A DNA stretch of 64,000 nt from JALNZF01 sp964447405 (lineage in GTDB: Bacteria; Nitrospirota; UBA9217), in contig CAYUSP010000002.1 of the NCBI GenBank assembly GCA_964447405.1, positions 62,001 through 126,000 of the forward strand, given 5' to 3'. Under the pieces are notes generated by a model. It did not search any database, was not told the DNA's origin, and saw nothing but the letters and a program-made list of their open reading frames with translations. Below, piece after piece: positions 8,519-16,735 of this stretch. The position numbers were made by a program, and so were the translations under genes. Numbering within the stretch: position 1 is the stretch's first letter; each line of letters opens with the position of its first letter.

Positions 8519-9616
8519 TTAATCCTGCATTGGTTTGATAAGCTTGAAGTAGACCATGGTCCAGTTGCCGAGAATGATGGAGGTAATCGCGACGAGGCTT
8601 GACACCGCCATGGTCGACATGCCGGTCACGCCGTGGCCCAGGTTGCAGCCGCCCGCAATGACCGCGCCGATGCCCATCAAAATGCTCCCGAAGAACACCG
8701 TCAGAAACTCCGCTGCTGGCGGAATTTTCCATTTGAATTCCTTAAGCGCAATGGCGCTTATCCATGCGCCGAACGGCACGGACAGGATGAAGAACATACC
8801 CCACGAGCCGCGGAAGATACCGAGAAAGCTGAACTCGGGGAAACTCGAATGGGTGCTTTTCGTAAGAAGAACGCTGAAGAATTCCCTGATAGGGCCGCTT
8901 ACGGCCATGCCCCGGGGAGCGCCGCCGAAATAAGAGGATACCCACCACGCAACGATCGTGAGACCGCCGATCAGAAGGCCAGTGGTTCCCCAGGCAAAAC
9001 CTTTTGACTTTGATTTGAATTCTGGTTTGCCCGCGAACACGAAGGTTAGAACTCCGACTGCAAAGATCGCTATGGTCAGCCATTTAAGTGCAGCGCCGCC
9101 GCCAAACAGGTCCCAGAGCGCCGGGCTTGTCGTGCCGTTGATCTCGACTTTGAAGGACTTGAGATAGTTATTTATCGGGCTCAGCAGTCCATCAGCGGTC
9201 ATCACCGCGCCAAAAAAGAAACCGAGGATCGCGATCAATGCGGACAGCTGTCCTTCACCGAGGCGATACACGATACCGCTTGCGCATCCGCCGGCAAGAA
9301 CGATTCCCAGTCCGAACAGAAAACCTCCAAGAATGTTCGCAATGGGAACAAAGCTCTGACGCAGGAGCGCGACTGACTCAAGGCTGCCGGAGTCGGCACT
9401 TATCACCTGAAGCAATCCAGCGTCCTCAAGCAGATTTGAACCAAGAATGGCAACAACCAGCGCCAAAAGATAGGATCTGAAAAGTGTGAAGTCCTTCATG
9501 AAAATGATGTCGCGAAACGCCGAATTCAGGCAGAATCGGCCCCTCTGCAAAATATAACCGAGGGCAAGACCGGCCATGACCGCGGTTAAGACAGATAATA
9601 TGCTCCCCTGTAACAT
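8519..9616 (-). CDS. YeeE/YedE family sulfur-compound transporter
   Basis: 365 residues from the ATG at 9616, which has GGGAGG seven bases upstream. About nine to ten membrane helices in two related halves. Conserved cysteine loops are GRFCLNSAFRD near the N-terminus, VLAGGCASG in the middle and IAGGCNLGHGVTG near the end, the pattern of the thiosulfate transporter TsuA/YeeE and of YedE proteins. Family knowledge: thiosulfate or another sulfur or selenium species passes through these cysteine-lined sites. Monocistronic: a terminator follows and a 390-bp gap precedes. It is the full-length counterpart of the split pair at 3.5-4.6 kb. Confidence 0.87.
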   Translation of the reverse strand: MLQGSILSVLTAVMAGLALGYILQRGRFCLNSAFRDIIFMKDFTLFRSYLLALVVAILGSNLLEDAGLLQVISADSGSLESVALLRQSFVPIANILGGFLFGLGIVLAGGCASGIVYRLGEGQLSALIAILGFFFGAVMTADGLLSPINNYLKSFKVEINGTTSPALWDLFGGGAALKWLTIAIFAVGVLTFVFAGKPEFKSKSKGFAWGTTGLLIGGLTIVAWWVSSYFGGAPRGMAVSGPIREFFSVLLTKSTHSSFPEFSFLGIFRGSWGMFFILSVPFGAWISAIALKEFKWKIPPAAEFLTVFFGSILMGIGAVIAGGCNLGHGVTGMSTMAVSSLVAITSIILGNWTMVYFKLIKPMQD

Positions 9617-9910
9617 ACGTTTTCCTCCCACCCATTTTTAATTTTAAAATTTTTATCCCGCTGTCTTTTCGACTAGTTCGGGTACGTCTGACGCTTGATC
9701 GCTCTGCCGTTCTTTCATCAAGCGCGCGTTCCTGCTCTGATCAGCAGCCAGGCCCTGCAATGCATTTCCTGTTCATGCTTTTGTTTCATGAACCGGTTAC
9801 CACCCTATTGTCCCCTCCTTTATTGTATTTAGCCCATCCCCTTCGATGAATGCTTTCGCGCTATTGTTGAGATTATTAACAGGTTTCTAAACTATAGTAC
9901 ACTAAGAACG
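9617..9910. other. Intergenic stretch without a recognisable gene
   Basis: Gap between the YeeE/YedE gene and the terminator of the USP operon. It is AT-rich close to the YeeE start (runs of T and A around 9640-9655). I see no convincing ORF, repeat or RNA gene. It presumably contains the YeeE promoter, but no clear -35/-10 pair stands out. Confidence 0.5.
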
Positions 9911-9955
9911 AAAAAAAGTGAAGGGTCTCGAGCGTGACAATACGAGATCCTTCAC
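9911..9955 (-). terminator. Rho-independent terminator of the USP operon
   Basis: Minus-strand stem GTGAAGGATCTCG/CGAGACCCTTCAC with one internal mismatch, then seven T residues, 54 bases after the end of the second USP gene. Confidence 0.87.
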
Positions 9956-10008
9956 AGGGGTGGAATTTGACGGGACTACCTTGTACGCAAGTTGCTTTCG
10001 GCAATGAG

Positions 10009-10533
10009 CTAACTGCTTCCTTTCAGATTCATGGCAGCTGCGGTGCCCCAGGCATACTTCTCTGCCTCTGTCGGATTCTTTGCTACGAGAACCGGCACTG
10101 GGGCATTTTTCTCGATATCCTTGCTGACCGATCCGGAGATAAGCCGCTGCATGGTAGTTTTACCCGTGTAGCCGGTGATGATCAGGTCGACACCCTCTTC
10201 CTGGGCAACCTTCATGATCTCCTCGGAGGTGATGCCGTCGCGAACTACAGTCTTTACGTTGACCAAGCCCCCGTTATCCAGCTCTTTTCGGTAGAAGTTC
10301 AGGATTTTCTCCGACTTCCTGTCAAGAGACTCCTTGTACTCCGTCCCCTTTATGGCTTCGCGCAGTGTTGACAATTCAGCCTCACCCAGCATATCGATCA
10401 TCATGGATTTCCCCTCGAGCTGCTGAACATGGACCAGAACCACGCTTTCCGGCGGTCTCACCATATTGCGGAACACAGACAGAACTGCTTTTGAACCTTC
10501 GGTCTCATCTACTGCAATCAATATCTTTTTCAT
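10009..10533 (-). CDS. Universal stress protein (UspA family)
   Basis: 174 residues. N-terminal KKILIAVDETEGSK is the first strand and loop of the USP fold. The C-terminal nucleotide loop is GYTGKTTMQRLISGSVS, followed by VPVLVAK. A tail of about 20 residues extends past the fold. AGGAGG precedes the ATG. It is the second gene of a two-gene operon, 40 bases after the longer USP, and ends before a strong terminator. Expression is likely controlled by the sigma-54 promoter at 11225-11239. The exact stress it answers cannot be read here. Confidence 0.93.
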   Translation of the reverse strand: MKKILIAVDETEGSKAVLSVFRNMVRPPESVVLVHVQQLEGKSMMIDMLGEAELSTLREAIKGTEYKESLDRKSEKILNFYRKELDNGGLVNVKTVVRDGITSEEIMKVAQEEGVDLIITGYTGKTTMQRLISGSVSKDIEKNAPVPVLVAKNPTEAEKYAWGTAAAMNLKGSS

Positions 10534-10573
10534 ATGAACCTCCTTATTTAATCCTGTTCGCGTCGGAATCAGG

Positions 10574-11158
10574 TTAATGAACTAACATACCCTTCTGAAT
10601 TATCACGCCAAGAAGGAAAAGTGCGACCATAATTGCAGTTGTGACCGATACTGCTGCATAGGCATCCCTCTTCGTGAATGGCTCTTCACACATAAGCGGC
10701 CGCTTTGCCACCAGCACCGGGACCGTCGTATTCTTTTCCACATATTCCGCGACCGTGCCGGTAATGAAGCGGTCAATGCCCCGCCTTCCGCTCTGGCCTA
10801 ATATGATCATTTCGGCCCGCTCCTCGGCAGCGACCTTGAGGATCTCTTCCGAAGGGATGCCGTCCCGACTGACGGTCTTGATTGTGGACTTGTTATCCAA
10901 AGACAGCTCTTTTGCATAATAAGATAGAATCTGCTCGGAACGCTTGTCCAGAGCCGCCTTATGCTCGGTACCAATGAGCATCTCCTTCAGTGTCGACATT
11001 TCCGCATCACCCAGCATGTCGATGATCATGGACCGTCCCTGAAGACGCTCTACATGGAGAAGGACGATTTCAACCGGTTGCTGCACAAAATTCTTGAAAA
11101 CCGAAAGTACATTCTTCGATCCCTTTGTGTCGTCGACTGCAATCAGTATCTTTTTCAT
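10574..11158 (-). CDS. Universal stress protein with C-terminal membrane anchor
   Basis: 194 residues. Residues 1-150 are a USP domain (KKILIAVDDTKGSK; nucleotide loop GQSGRRGIDRFITGTVA; VPVLVAK). Residues about 165-188 form one hydrophobic segment (VSVTTAIMVALFLLGVIIQ), so the protein is probably tethered to the inner membrane with the USP domain in the cytoplasm. The start has GGAGGAGC before the ATG. It is the first gene of the operon, about 55 bases downstream of the predicted sigma-54 start site, and divergent from the PAS-AAA-Fis activator gene. Confidence 0.93.
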   Translation of the reverse strand: MKKILIAVDDTKGSKNVLSVFKNFVQQPVEIVLLHVERLQGRSMIIDMLGDAEMSTLKEMLIGTEHKAALDKRSEQILSYYAKELSLDNKSTIKTVSRDGIPSEEILKVAAEERAEMIILGQSGRRGIDRFITGTVAEYVEKNTTVPVLVAKRPLMCEEPFTKRDAYAAVSVTTAIMVALFLLGVIIQKGMLVH

Positions 11159-11224
11159 TGCTCCTCCAAGTATTACCTAATATAATAAGATGAATTAAGG
11201 CTGCGCAAATCTGCTATATACAAA

Positions 11225-11239
11225 GCAAGTGCAATGCCA
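11225..11239 (-). promoter_or_regulatory. Sigma-54 (-24/-12) promoter of the USP operon
   Basis: Minus strand reads TTGGCATTGCACTTGCT (11240 to 11224). It matches YTGGCAyr-N4-TTGCW with the GG and GC elements at the required spacing. It lies 66 bases upstream of the first USP start, divergent from a sigma-54 activator gene. Confidence 0.8.
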
Positions 11240-11303
11240 AAAAAGCCGGAAGCTATTCAATTTATTATTCAACGAGTTACGAAAAATTATGATTTTTTAT
11301 TGA

Positions 11304-11358
11304 AAATTAAACGTTAATATGATAATTAACGTTAATGGTGTTCACTTAACAATTAACG
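11304..11358. promoter_or_regulatory. Cluster of TTAACG/CGTTAA sites, likely enhancer for the activator
   Basis: A perfect 12-bp palindrome ATTAACGTTAAT (11325-11336) is flanked by a near copy AATTAAACGTTAAT (11304-11317) and a half site ATTAACG (11352-11358). The cluster sits 65-130 bases upstream of the -24/-12 promoter, the usual place for sigma-54 activator sites, and 45-100 bases before the activator gene itself. Confidence 0.6.
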
Positions 11359-11403
11359 CTATGCTAACTAACACGTTTCAAGATTCAACAGAAAAGGACA
11401 CAA

Positions 11404-12756
11404 ATGTCGACCATAGAGCAGTTCTGTAAAGATCCCAGTTTTCTGGTCAACGTCTTTGAGACCATGCGCGACGGACTCATGATCGTGGACAAGGAAGGCA
11501 ACATACAGTTCTTCAACCGGGCAGCAGAAGAAATTACCGGGTATAAGAAGGATGAGGTGATTGGAAAACAGTGCACCATTCTTGACAGCGATACCTGCGT
11601 CGTATTAACGGAGAACGGAAAACAGAAAGACTGCGGCATCATGAAGACCGGTGCAATAGAGAACAAGAAGTGCCGCATACGCTCCAATGATGGCAGGGCG
11701 GTATACTTGCTGAAAAACGCCTCGGTCCTCAAGGATGCTAATGGTGAAATGATTGGTGTCGTGGAATCCATGACCGATATCACATCGCTTTATATGAAGG
11801 AAATGGAGCTTGAAGAACTGAAGCAGGAGCTGAGGCAGGAATACTGGTTCATGGGCCTTCTGGGCAAAAGCGCCCCCATGCAGAAACTGTTCGAGCAGAT
11901 CCGGAATGCCGCCCTGAGCGAAGCGCCGGTACTCATCTGCGGCGAAAGTGGTACAGGCAAAAATCTCGTTGCACAGGCAATCCACACGCTCAGCAGGCGG
12001 AAGGAAGGTCCGTTTGTCGCCCTGAACTGCGGTTCCCTGAACGATTACCTGCTGGAAAGCGAGCTTTTCGGTCATAAAAAGGGCTCCTTTACCGGCGCCA
12101 TGAGCGACCGAATGGGAAGGTTTGAGGCTGCTAATAACGGAAGCATCTTCCTGGACGAGATCGGCGATATGCCAAAGATGATGCAGGTAAAACTGCTGCG
12201 CGCCCTGGAGGAAAAAGTCGTGGAGCGCGTGGGGGATCACCGGCCGATACCGGTGAATATCCGACTGATCTCGGCTACGAACAAAGACCTGACAGCACTG
12301 GTCAATTCCGACCTTTTCCGGGAGGATTTACTCTATCGCATTAATTCCATCCTGATCACCGCTCCACCGCTGCGGCAGCGGCGTGAGGACATACCTATCA
12401 TCACCTCTCATTATCTGAAAAAAATATCCCATATAAACAGCAAGGACATTCGGCGAATCAGCCCCGAAGCACTGGAGGTCATCGTCAATTACAGCTGGCC
12501 GGGCAACGTGCGGCAGCTGATCAACGCCCTTGAACACAGCGCCATCACGTGCAAGGGGGATACAGTCGAAGCCACCGACCTGCCAGATTACGTGTTCCAT
12601 GAGAAGAAGATCGAGGAAAAAGAGCAGGATCTCGACCGACAGCAGCTGGTCGCTGCGCTGGAAAAGAATAAGGGGAACCGGACGCTTACAGCAAAGCAGC
12701 TCGGCATCAGCAGGGTGACGCTTTGGAAGAGGCTTAAAGAAGCGGGGATTGAGTAA
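11404..12756 (+). CDS. Sigma-54 dependent activator, PAS-AAA-Fis
   Basis: 450 residues. PAS domain about 12-130 with four cysteines (C57, C65, C77, C90). AAA+ domain with Walker A GESGTGK (180-186), sigma-54 contact motif GSFTGA (227-232) and Walker B SIFLDEIG (247-254). The C-terminal helix-turn-helix is GNRTLTAKQLGISRVTLWKRLKEAG. There is no receiver domain, so activity is presumably set by the PAS domain sensing a ligand or redox state. It is divergent from the USP operon, which has a -24/-12 promoter, so that operon is the likely target. No strong Shine-Dalgarno sequence is seen before the ATG; AAAGGA lies nine bases upstream. Confidence 0.94.
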   Translation: MSTIEQFCKDPSFLVNVFETMRDGLMIVDKEGNIQFFNRAAEEITGYKKDEVIGKQCTILDSDTCVVLTENGKQKDCGIMKTGAIENKKCRIRSNDGRAVYLLKNASVLKDANGEMIGVVESMTDITSLYMKEMELEELKQELRQEYWFMGLLGKSAPMQKLFEQIRNAALSEAPVLICGESGTGKNLVAQAIHTLSRRKEGPFVALNCGSLNDYLLESELFGHKKGSFTGAMSDRMGRFEAANNGSIFLDEIGDMPKMMQVKLLRALEEKVVERVGDHRPIPVNIRLISATNKDLTALVNSDLFREDLLYRINSILITAPPLRQRREDIPIITSHYLKKISHINSKDIRRISPEALEVIVNYSWPGNVRQLINALEHSAITCKGDTVEATDLPDYVFHEKKIEEKEQDLDRQQLVAALEKNKGNRTLTAKQLGISRVTLWKRLKEAGIE

Positions 12757-12838
12757 ACAATTTTGTATTGATGATGATCCAGGTTCTTTCGTAAATACGT
12801 TGAATTGAACATCGATCAAGAAAGTAAACAGCATCCTT

Positions 12839-12933
12839 TACACTGATAAGAGCCGATAAGAATAATCGACTTTCACACCTACATCAATGCATTATTCGTG
12901 ACAATCATACTTGAATCCGCTGTTATCAGTGTA
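12839..12933 (+). repeat. 95-bp element with inverted ends, diverged copy 3
   Basis: The ends TACACTGATAA and TTATCAGTGTA are perfect 11-bp inverted repeats bounding 95 bp. The right end (AATCCGCTGTTATCAGTGT) matches the right end of the elements in the his operon at 44572-44666 and 46180-46275, allowing two substitutions. It lies between convergent genes. Confidence 0.55.
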
Positions 12934-12977
12934 CAATGGTTTGTTGTGATGATTCTTCCGATGGACATCGTTGATTC

Positions 12978-13826
12978 CTACCAGTCACCGCAATAATCGA
13001 ATGTCTGCGTACTCGTCAGCCGCTGCAAGTCCTGCCCGGTTTCGGATATCCGATATAGGCTTGCAAGCGCGTCTGCATCTTCCCAATCGGTGCTGCTGGA
13101 AAAGACGATCTCATGGCCCGTCCAGATCGGGGACGAATCAATTCCCCGAGCAGGAGGTTCGTACAAAAAGATCTCCCTGGTGTCCACATTAAATCTGCGC
13201 AGGTGCGGCGTATCCAGATCAGAGCGATAAATGATCCAGTATCCGTCCGGGGACCAGGATGGGTTCGCATGCAGGGTGTCGTCCGTTGTAATCTGTCTCT
13301 GGTCACCTCCTGTCGGGTCCATGACCCATATATGGGAAGATTGTGAGCCAGGCGCGAACCGGACAAAGGCGATCAGATCGCCCCGGGGCGACCACATCGG
13401 GTTCATGTTTTCCGAAGGCCCAGTAGTAAGTTTTGCGAATCCCGTCCCGTCCATCGCAACCACGTGGACCTGCTGAAGCCCTTTCTCGTCCGCACCGGCG
13501 AACACAAGCCGGCTGTCGTCATGAGACCAGTCAACGCTGCTGATGTTGAGGTCTCCGGTCGTGATCTGGGCTGTTTTCCGCGTTGCCAGGTCCATAAGAA
13601 AGATATTGTACAATCTCCGCTCGTGGTTCTTGGTGCTCACAAAGGCGATCCGGGTCCTGTCCATGTTGTACCGGGGCGAGGCATTGTCGATGTATTTTCC
13701 GTTTGGCCCCGGATTCATGGTAAGCCTGGTTTCATTCTTTCCGTCCCGGTCAATGGTATACAGATCGTTGAACATCTCCTTGCCGTCCCCGCTGAAACGG
13801 GTAAATACGATTCGTGTGTGGTTCAT
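12978..13826 (-). CDS. TolB-like / WD40-like beta-propeller (PD40) protein
   Basis: 282 residues from the ATG at 13826, which is preceded by AAAGAGG; an in-frame ATG at 13859 lacks a ribosome site. Repeats of the PD40 type are clear: SPRYNMDRTRIAFVS, DWSHDDSRLVFAG, MWSPRGDLIAFVR and SWSPDGYWIIYRS, spaced 45-50 residues apart, each ending a propeller blade. No signal peptide is visible, so it is probably cytoplasmic, unlike TolB of the Tol-Pal system. The partner is unknown. It starts about 50 bases from the end of the toxin gene on the same strand and could be read from the same transcript. Confidence 0.85.
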   Translation of the reverse strand: MNHTRIVFTRFSGDGKEMFNDLYTIDRDGKNETRLTMNPGPNGKYIDNASPRYNMDRTRIAFVSTKNHERRLYNIFLMDLATRKTAQITTGDLNISSVDWSHDDSRLVFAGADEKGLQQVHVVAMDGTGFAKLTTGPSENMNPMWSPRGDLIAFVRFAPGSQSSHIWVMDPTGGDQRQITTDDTLHANPSWSPDGYWIIYRSDLDTPHLRRFNVDTREIFLYEPPARGIDSSPIWTGHEIVFSSSTDWEDADALASLYRISETGQDLQRLTSTQTFDYCGDW

Positions 13827-13885
13827 GGGAAACCTCTTTCTCTTTTCAGGGTCGTTCATTGTGGAAGGACGGATTATGATGAATA

Positions 13886-14179
13886 TTATTTTACGCGATC
13901 AGCCCAGTATCGAGGTTGGCGATGCAGATGCGCGACCGCCACAACCACGACGGCAGCGTCATCCTGCCCGTAAATAATTCCGTAAGGAAAGCGCGCGAGC
14001 AGGCCTCGCCGAAGTCCGGGCTCTATTTCCATTGCGGATAAGGGATAGGAAACAACTCGTCGGATAACCCGATCCAATTCATCGAGAAACTCTTTTCCCA
14101 ATCCGTCTGCCTGCTGATCGTACCAGGCAACAGCATCATCAAGTTCCTGTTGGGCTGGGGCTAGAAAAAGGACATTCAT
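13886..14179 (-). CDS. RelE/ParE-family toxin
   Basis: 97 residues from the ATG at 14179. The pattern is that of ParE/RelE toxins: LAPAQQELDDAVAWYDQQ at the N-terminus, GLGKEFLDELDRVI in helix two, then RRGLLARFPYGIIYG and a final VVVVAVAHLHRQPRYW, the conserved YRI/VYRV-like strand and H-x2-R-x-P-x-YW tail. The start overlaps the antitoxin stop as ATGA. Family knowledge: inhibits DNA gyrase or cleaves ribosome-bound mRNA; which one cannot be decided here. Confidence 0.9.
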   Translation of the reverse strand: MNVLFLAPAQQELDDAVAWYDQQADGLGKEFLDELDRVIRRVVSYPLSAMEIEPGLRRGLLARFPYGIIYGQDDAAVVVVAVAHLHRQPRYWADRVK

Positions 14180-14397
14180 GTGCGGCGATGCTTGTCCATG
14201 ACTTCCTGATAGGACACAGTGGGTATGCGGCCCTCTTTGTAAGCAGACCATCGTTTTCTGGCTTCTTCAGCCCAGATACGGTCCATCGCCGGGTCCGGCT
14301 TGTCGAGGTCAATGAGGATCGCGTCTACAAGCTGAAGTTTCTCAATATCCGACAAGGAATGTATCTCCTGTGCGAGTTTTTCTGCGGTTTTCGTCAT
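14176..14397 (-). CDS. Antitoxin, addiction-module component family (PF09720-like)
   Basis: 73 residues. The C-terminal segment WAEEARKRWSAYKEG followed by V-x-Y-x-EVM matches the short unstable antitoxins that precede ParE-type toxins. The N-terminal half is helical (LAQEIHSLSDIEKLQLVDAI). GGGAGGG lies about nine bases before the ATG. A strong promoter is upstream, and the gene overlaps the toxin by four bases, giving the usual antitoxin-first, coupled order. Confidence 0.9.
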   Translation of the reverse strand: MTKTAEKLAQEIHSLSDIEKLQLVDAILIDLDKPDPAMDRIWAEEARKRWSAYKEGRIPTVSYQEVMDKHRRT

Positions 14398-14427
14398 AGC
14401 GAACGCCCTCCCTTCACCCTTGATTGC

Positions 14428-14456
14428 ATTATAGTCAAATTATCTGACATGTGCAA
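14428..14456 (-). promoter_or_regulatory. Sigma-70 promoter of the toxin-antitoxin pair
   Basis: Minus strand TTGCAC, 17 bp, TATAAT, starting about 30 bases upstream of the antitoxin start. The spacer contains TTGAC next to the -10 box. A binding site for the antitoxin is expected here but not identified. Confidence 0.7.
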
Positions 14457-14618
14457 TACCGTTGCATCCGATCTCATTCGTCCGAACATGTCGCGGCTGG
14501 GTTAAATGAAGGATCGAGCACCGGTGACACGCTGAAAATAGGATAATTCTGGGGAAAACGCAAGCAAATCAAGAGCATATTTTAGAAGCCCGACAGGACA
14601 ATGGCGGAGCAGGTCCAG

Positions 14619-15518
14619 CTATTCCGCTGTTTCACCATGCACCATTTCACTGATGTTTTTAAAACCCGCAGCCCTCATCTCATCAACGCTCCGCTCCCAA
14701 AAGGGCTTTTCAAAATAGAAGCGTGCCTGTTTTTCGTCGGCGTAGATCAAATCATGGTTGAAGTATTTGAAAAAAGCCTCGCGCAGAAGCGCGTCGTGGA
14801 ACTGAACGGCCTTTTTCGCCTCATACCGTTCCATGAGTCTGCGATAGGCGTCGATCGGCTCCCATCCTTCCTTGCGAAAGACAATGCGCCCTCCGAATTC
14901 TCGATACAGGGCCTGGCTTTTTTTCCATTTTTTCACCAGCGCTTCCGACTTTCGCCGCTCCACAGCACGCTGAATCTGGTCGCGACGGGTGTCGCTCGTC
15001 TCCCGCTCGGCTTGAGCTTCTCTCCCAAGTTGCGCGCTGATCGAATCCAGCTGCTGTTTGACTTCCTGGGAGCGTGATGCAGATATCGATGGCGACTTGA
15101 GCTCAGCTGCCAGTGTTTCACGTTCCGACTCCAGACGGGAGTGCTTTTCTTTCCTGACCTTTCTTGAATAGTCGAGATGCGTCTCGATCTCATCCTGCTT
15201 TGGCTCGACGTTCTTCGCTGCCAGATAATCGTTGATCACGGCGGACCATACCTGCGTCTGCGCATTATCCGCTCTTGCGCGTGCGAGCCAGGCGTCATAA
15301 GCTTCGGCATTCAGCTTGATCTTCATGCGTTCGCTCGCCTTTTCGCTTACCAGTTCATCGGAAAAAACATCACGGCCCAGCACGGTGAGAACCGGACGTC
15401 TTTTGTCAGGCTCATCCTCCGTTGCATGCAAGGCCCTCCCGCTGCTGATAAGAGCTGCCACAAGGAACAGGCTTAAGACCCATTGCCGATACGTTCTATG
15501 ATAAACCAGATTATTCAT
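14619..15518 (-). CDS. Secreted SurA-N-like coiled-coil protein, unknown function
   Basis: 299 residues. A hydrophobic segment near residues 13-25 (WVLSLFLVAALISSG) looks like a signal peptide. After it, PVLTVLGRDVFSDELV and the helical region resemble the N-terminal chaperone part of SurA/PpiC foldases, including a W-x-VI-x-DYL segment. The middle (about 130-205) is highly charged and heptad-like, probably coiled coil. No parvulin domain is seen. The family call is weak and rests on shape rather than a motif. It is the last gene of the Rieske/cytochrome b operon direction, 75 bases after the radical SAM gene. No strong Shine-Dalgarno sequence precedes the ATG. Confidence 0.6.
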   Translation of the reverse strand: MNNLVYHRTYRQWVLSLFLVAALISSGRALHATEDEPDKRRPVLTVLGRDVFSDELVSEKASERMKIKLNAEAYDAWLARARADNAQTQVWSAVINDYLAAKNVEPKQDEIETHLDYSRKVRKEKHSRLESERETLAAELKSPSISASRSQEVKQQLDSISAQLGREAQAERETSDTRRDQIQRAVERRKSEALVKKWKKSQALYREFGGRIVFRKEGWEPIDAYRRLMERYEAKKAVQFHDALLREAFFKYFNHDLIYADEKQARFYFEKPFWERSVDEMRAAGFKNISEMVHGETAE

Positions 15519-15593
15519 TTTTTGTCAGTGCAAAACAGTATCAAAGAAGTTGACGTGATTACCCGTGTTAATCTATTGCCTTATCCCGATAGA

Positions 15594-16682
15594 TTATCGG
15601 GGACGAAGCCGTATATATTCCTTCAGTAAGGCGGGATACATTCTGGGATTGAATAGAATATTGGTCATATAATAGCATTCATGCGTGCAGTGGCACCCAT
15701 TGTTTTTGATTGCATCATTCACACGCTGTGCGTTCGCTGAATGCGCAACTTTCCGGAGGTCGTATCCAAAGTCCCGTACATTCCCGAACGAATCCCGGAG
15801 TATTTCACAGGGGAACACCTCCCCTGTTTCCGACAAAACCAGATTGAGCCTTCCGGCGTAACAGGGAAGCATTCTCCTGTTCTCCTGCATCGTTGTGTGA
15901 ATCAAACGCCTCTGCATTATATCCTGGGCCGCCTTGATGCGGGCGCCCCTGAAGCGATAGACAGGCGATCGTCCGGTTTTCAAATCCAGCTCAAGCTTTG
16001 AAACAGCATCAAGATACTTTTTCGGGTCCACTTTCCTAGATTGCTTGTCTGACAAACGCCCCCGTACGAGGGAGATCGTATGCGTTTTTATAGCCTGCAT
16101 CCCCCTAACAAATTCAATGATTCCATCCATAGCATCCTGATTGCCTGAACAGAAAACCGTATTCACACCGAGTTCGAAGTTGGGATAGTGTTCCACGAGG
16201 CCGGCAACCGCCTGGTAGGTCTCCATGGTCCGGTCAAAGCTAGCTGGCGTATTCCTGAGAGCGTCGTGAGCGCCATGCAATCCATCCATGGACAGTTTAA
16301 GCGCAACGATGCTCTTGGGGCAAAGGCGGAGTATCTTTTCGATCCGATTGCGGATCACATCAGGCAGAAGTCCGTTGGTGGGGAATAACATGATCGAGGG
16401 CTTGTTGTTCCGGTAAAAGGTCGCGGCTATTTCGACCAGATCATCCCTCAGGAATATTTCCCCTCCTGAAAAAGCCAGCCACAAGAGGTTCCCGAGGGAG
16501 GATGAAACTTTTTCTATCTCTGCAAGCGACAGCTCGGACTGATCCGATAAGCGAGGCTCATCAGAGTGTAGATAGAAGCAGAACGGGCAGCGGGAATTGC
16601 ATCGTCTCGTGACAAAGAAGGTGAGATGGATCGGCCTTCTCTTCCATACGATGTCCCGTATATGTCTGAACGGTGAGTACAT
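15594..16682 (-). CDS. Radical SAM protein with SPASM-like C-terminus
   Basis: 362 residues. Radical SAM motif C28-x3-C32-x2-C35 (CNSRCPFC), preceded by HLTFFVTRR; then FSGGEIFLRDDL and LSMDGL. The C-terminal part has cysteines in LPCYAGRLNLVLSETGEVFPCE and in NNGCHCTHECYY, the arrangement of a SPASM auxiliary Fe-S cluster. Family knowledge: SPASM enzymes modify peptides, alcohols or cofactors, and similar proteins occur beside glycosyltransferases. It lies 53 bases after the GT2 gene and is probably in the same transcript as the b6-type complex. AGGGGA precedes the ATG by nine bases. Confidence 0.88.
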   Translation of the reverse strand: MYSPFRHIRDIVWKRRPIHLTFFVTRRCNSRCPFCFYLHSDEPRLSDQSELSLAEIEKVSSSLGNLLWLAFSGGEIFLRDDLVEIAATFYRNNKPSIMLFPTNGLLPDVIRNRIEKILRLCPKSIVALKLSMDGLHGAHDALRNTPASFDRTMETYQAVAGLVEHYPNFELGVNTVFCSGNQDAMDGIIEFVRGMQAIKTHTISLVRGRLSDKQSRKVDPKKYLDAVSKLELDLKTGRSPVYRFRGARIKAAQDIMQRRLIHTTMQENRRMLPCYAGRLNLVLSETGEVFPCEILRDSFGNVRDFGYDLRKVAHSANAQRVNDAIKNNGCHCTHECYYMTNILFNPRMYPALLKEYIRLRPR

Positions 16683-16735
16683 GGCGCTTATCCCCTGACG
16701 CGGCTCTCAAGTAGATCGCGCGGATGCAAGGCTTT

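Noticed and set aside
8271..8732. N-terminal extension of the histidine kinase frame up to 8732
   Set aside because: The extra 154 residues include low-quality, shadow-like sequence and would run through the terminator at 8464-8501 and into the YeeE/YedE gene.
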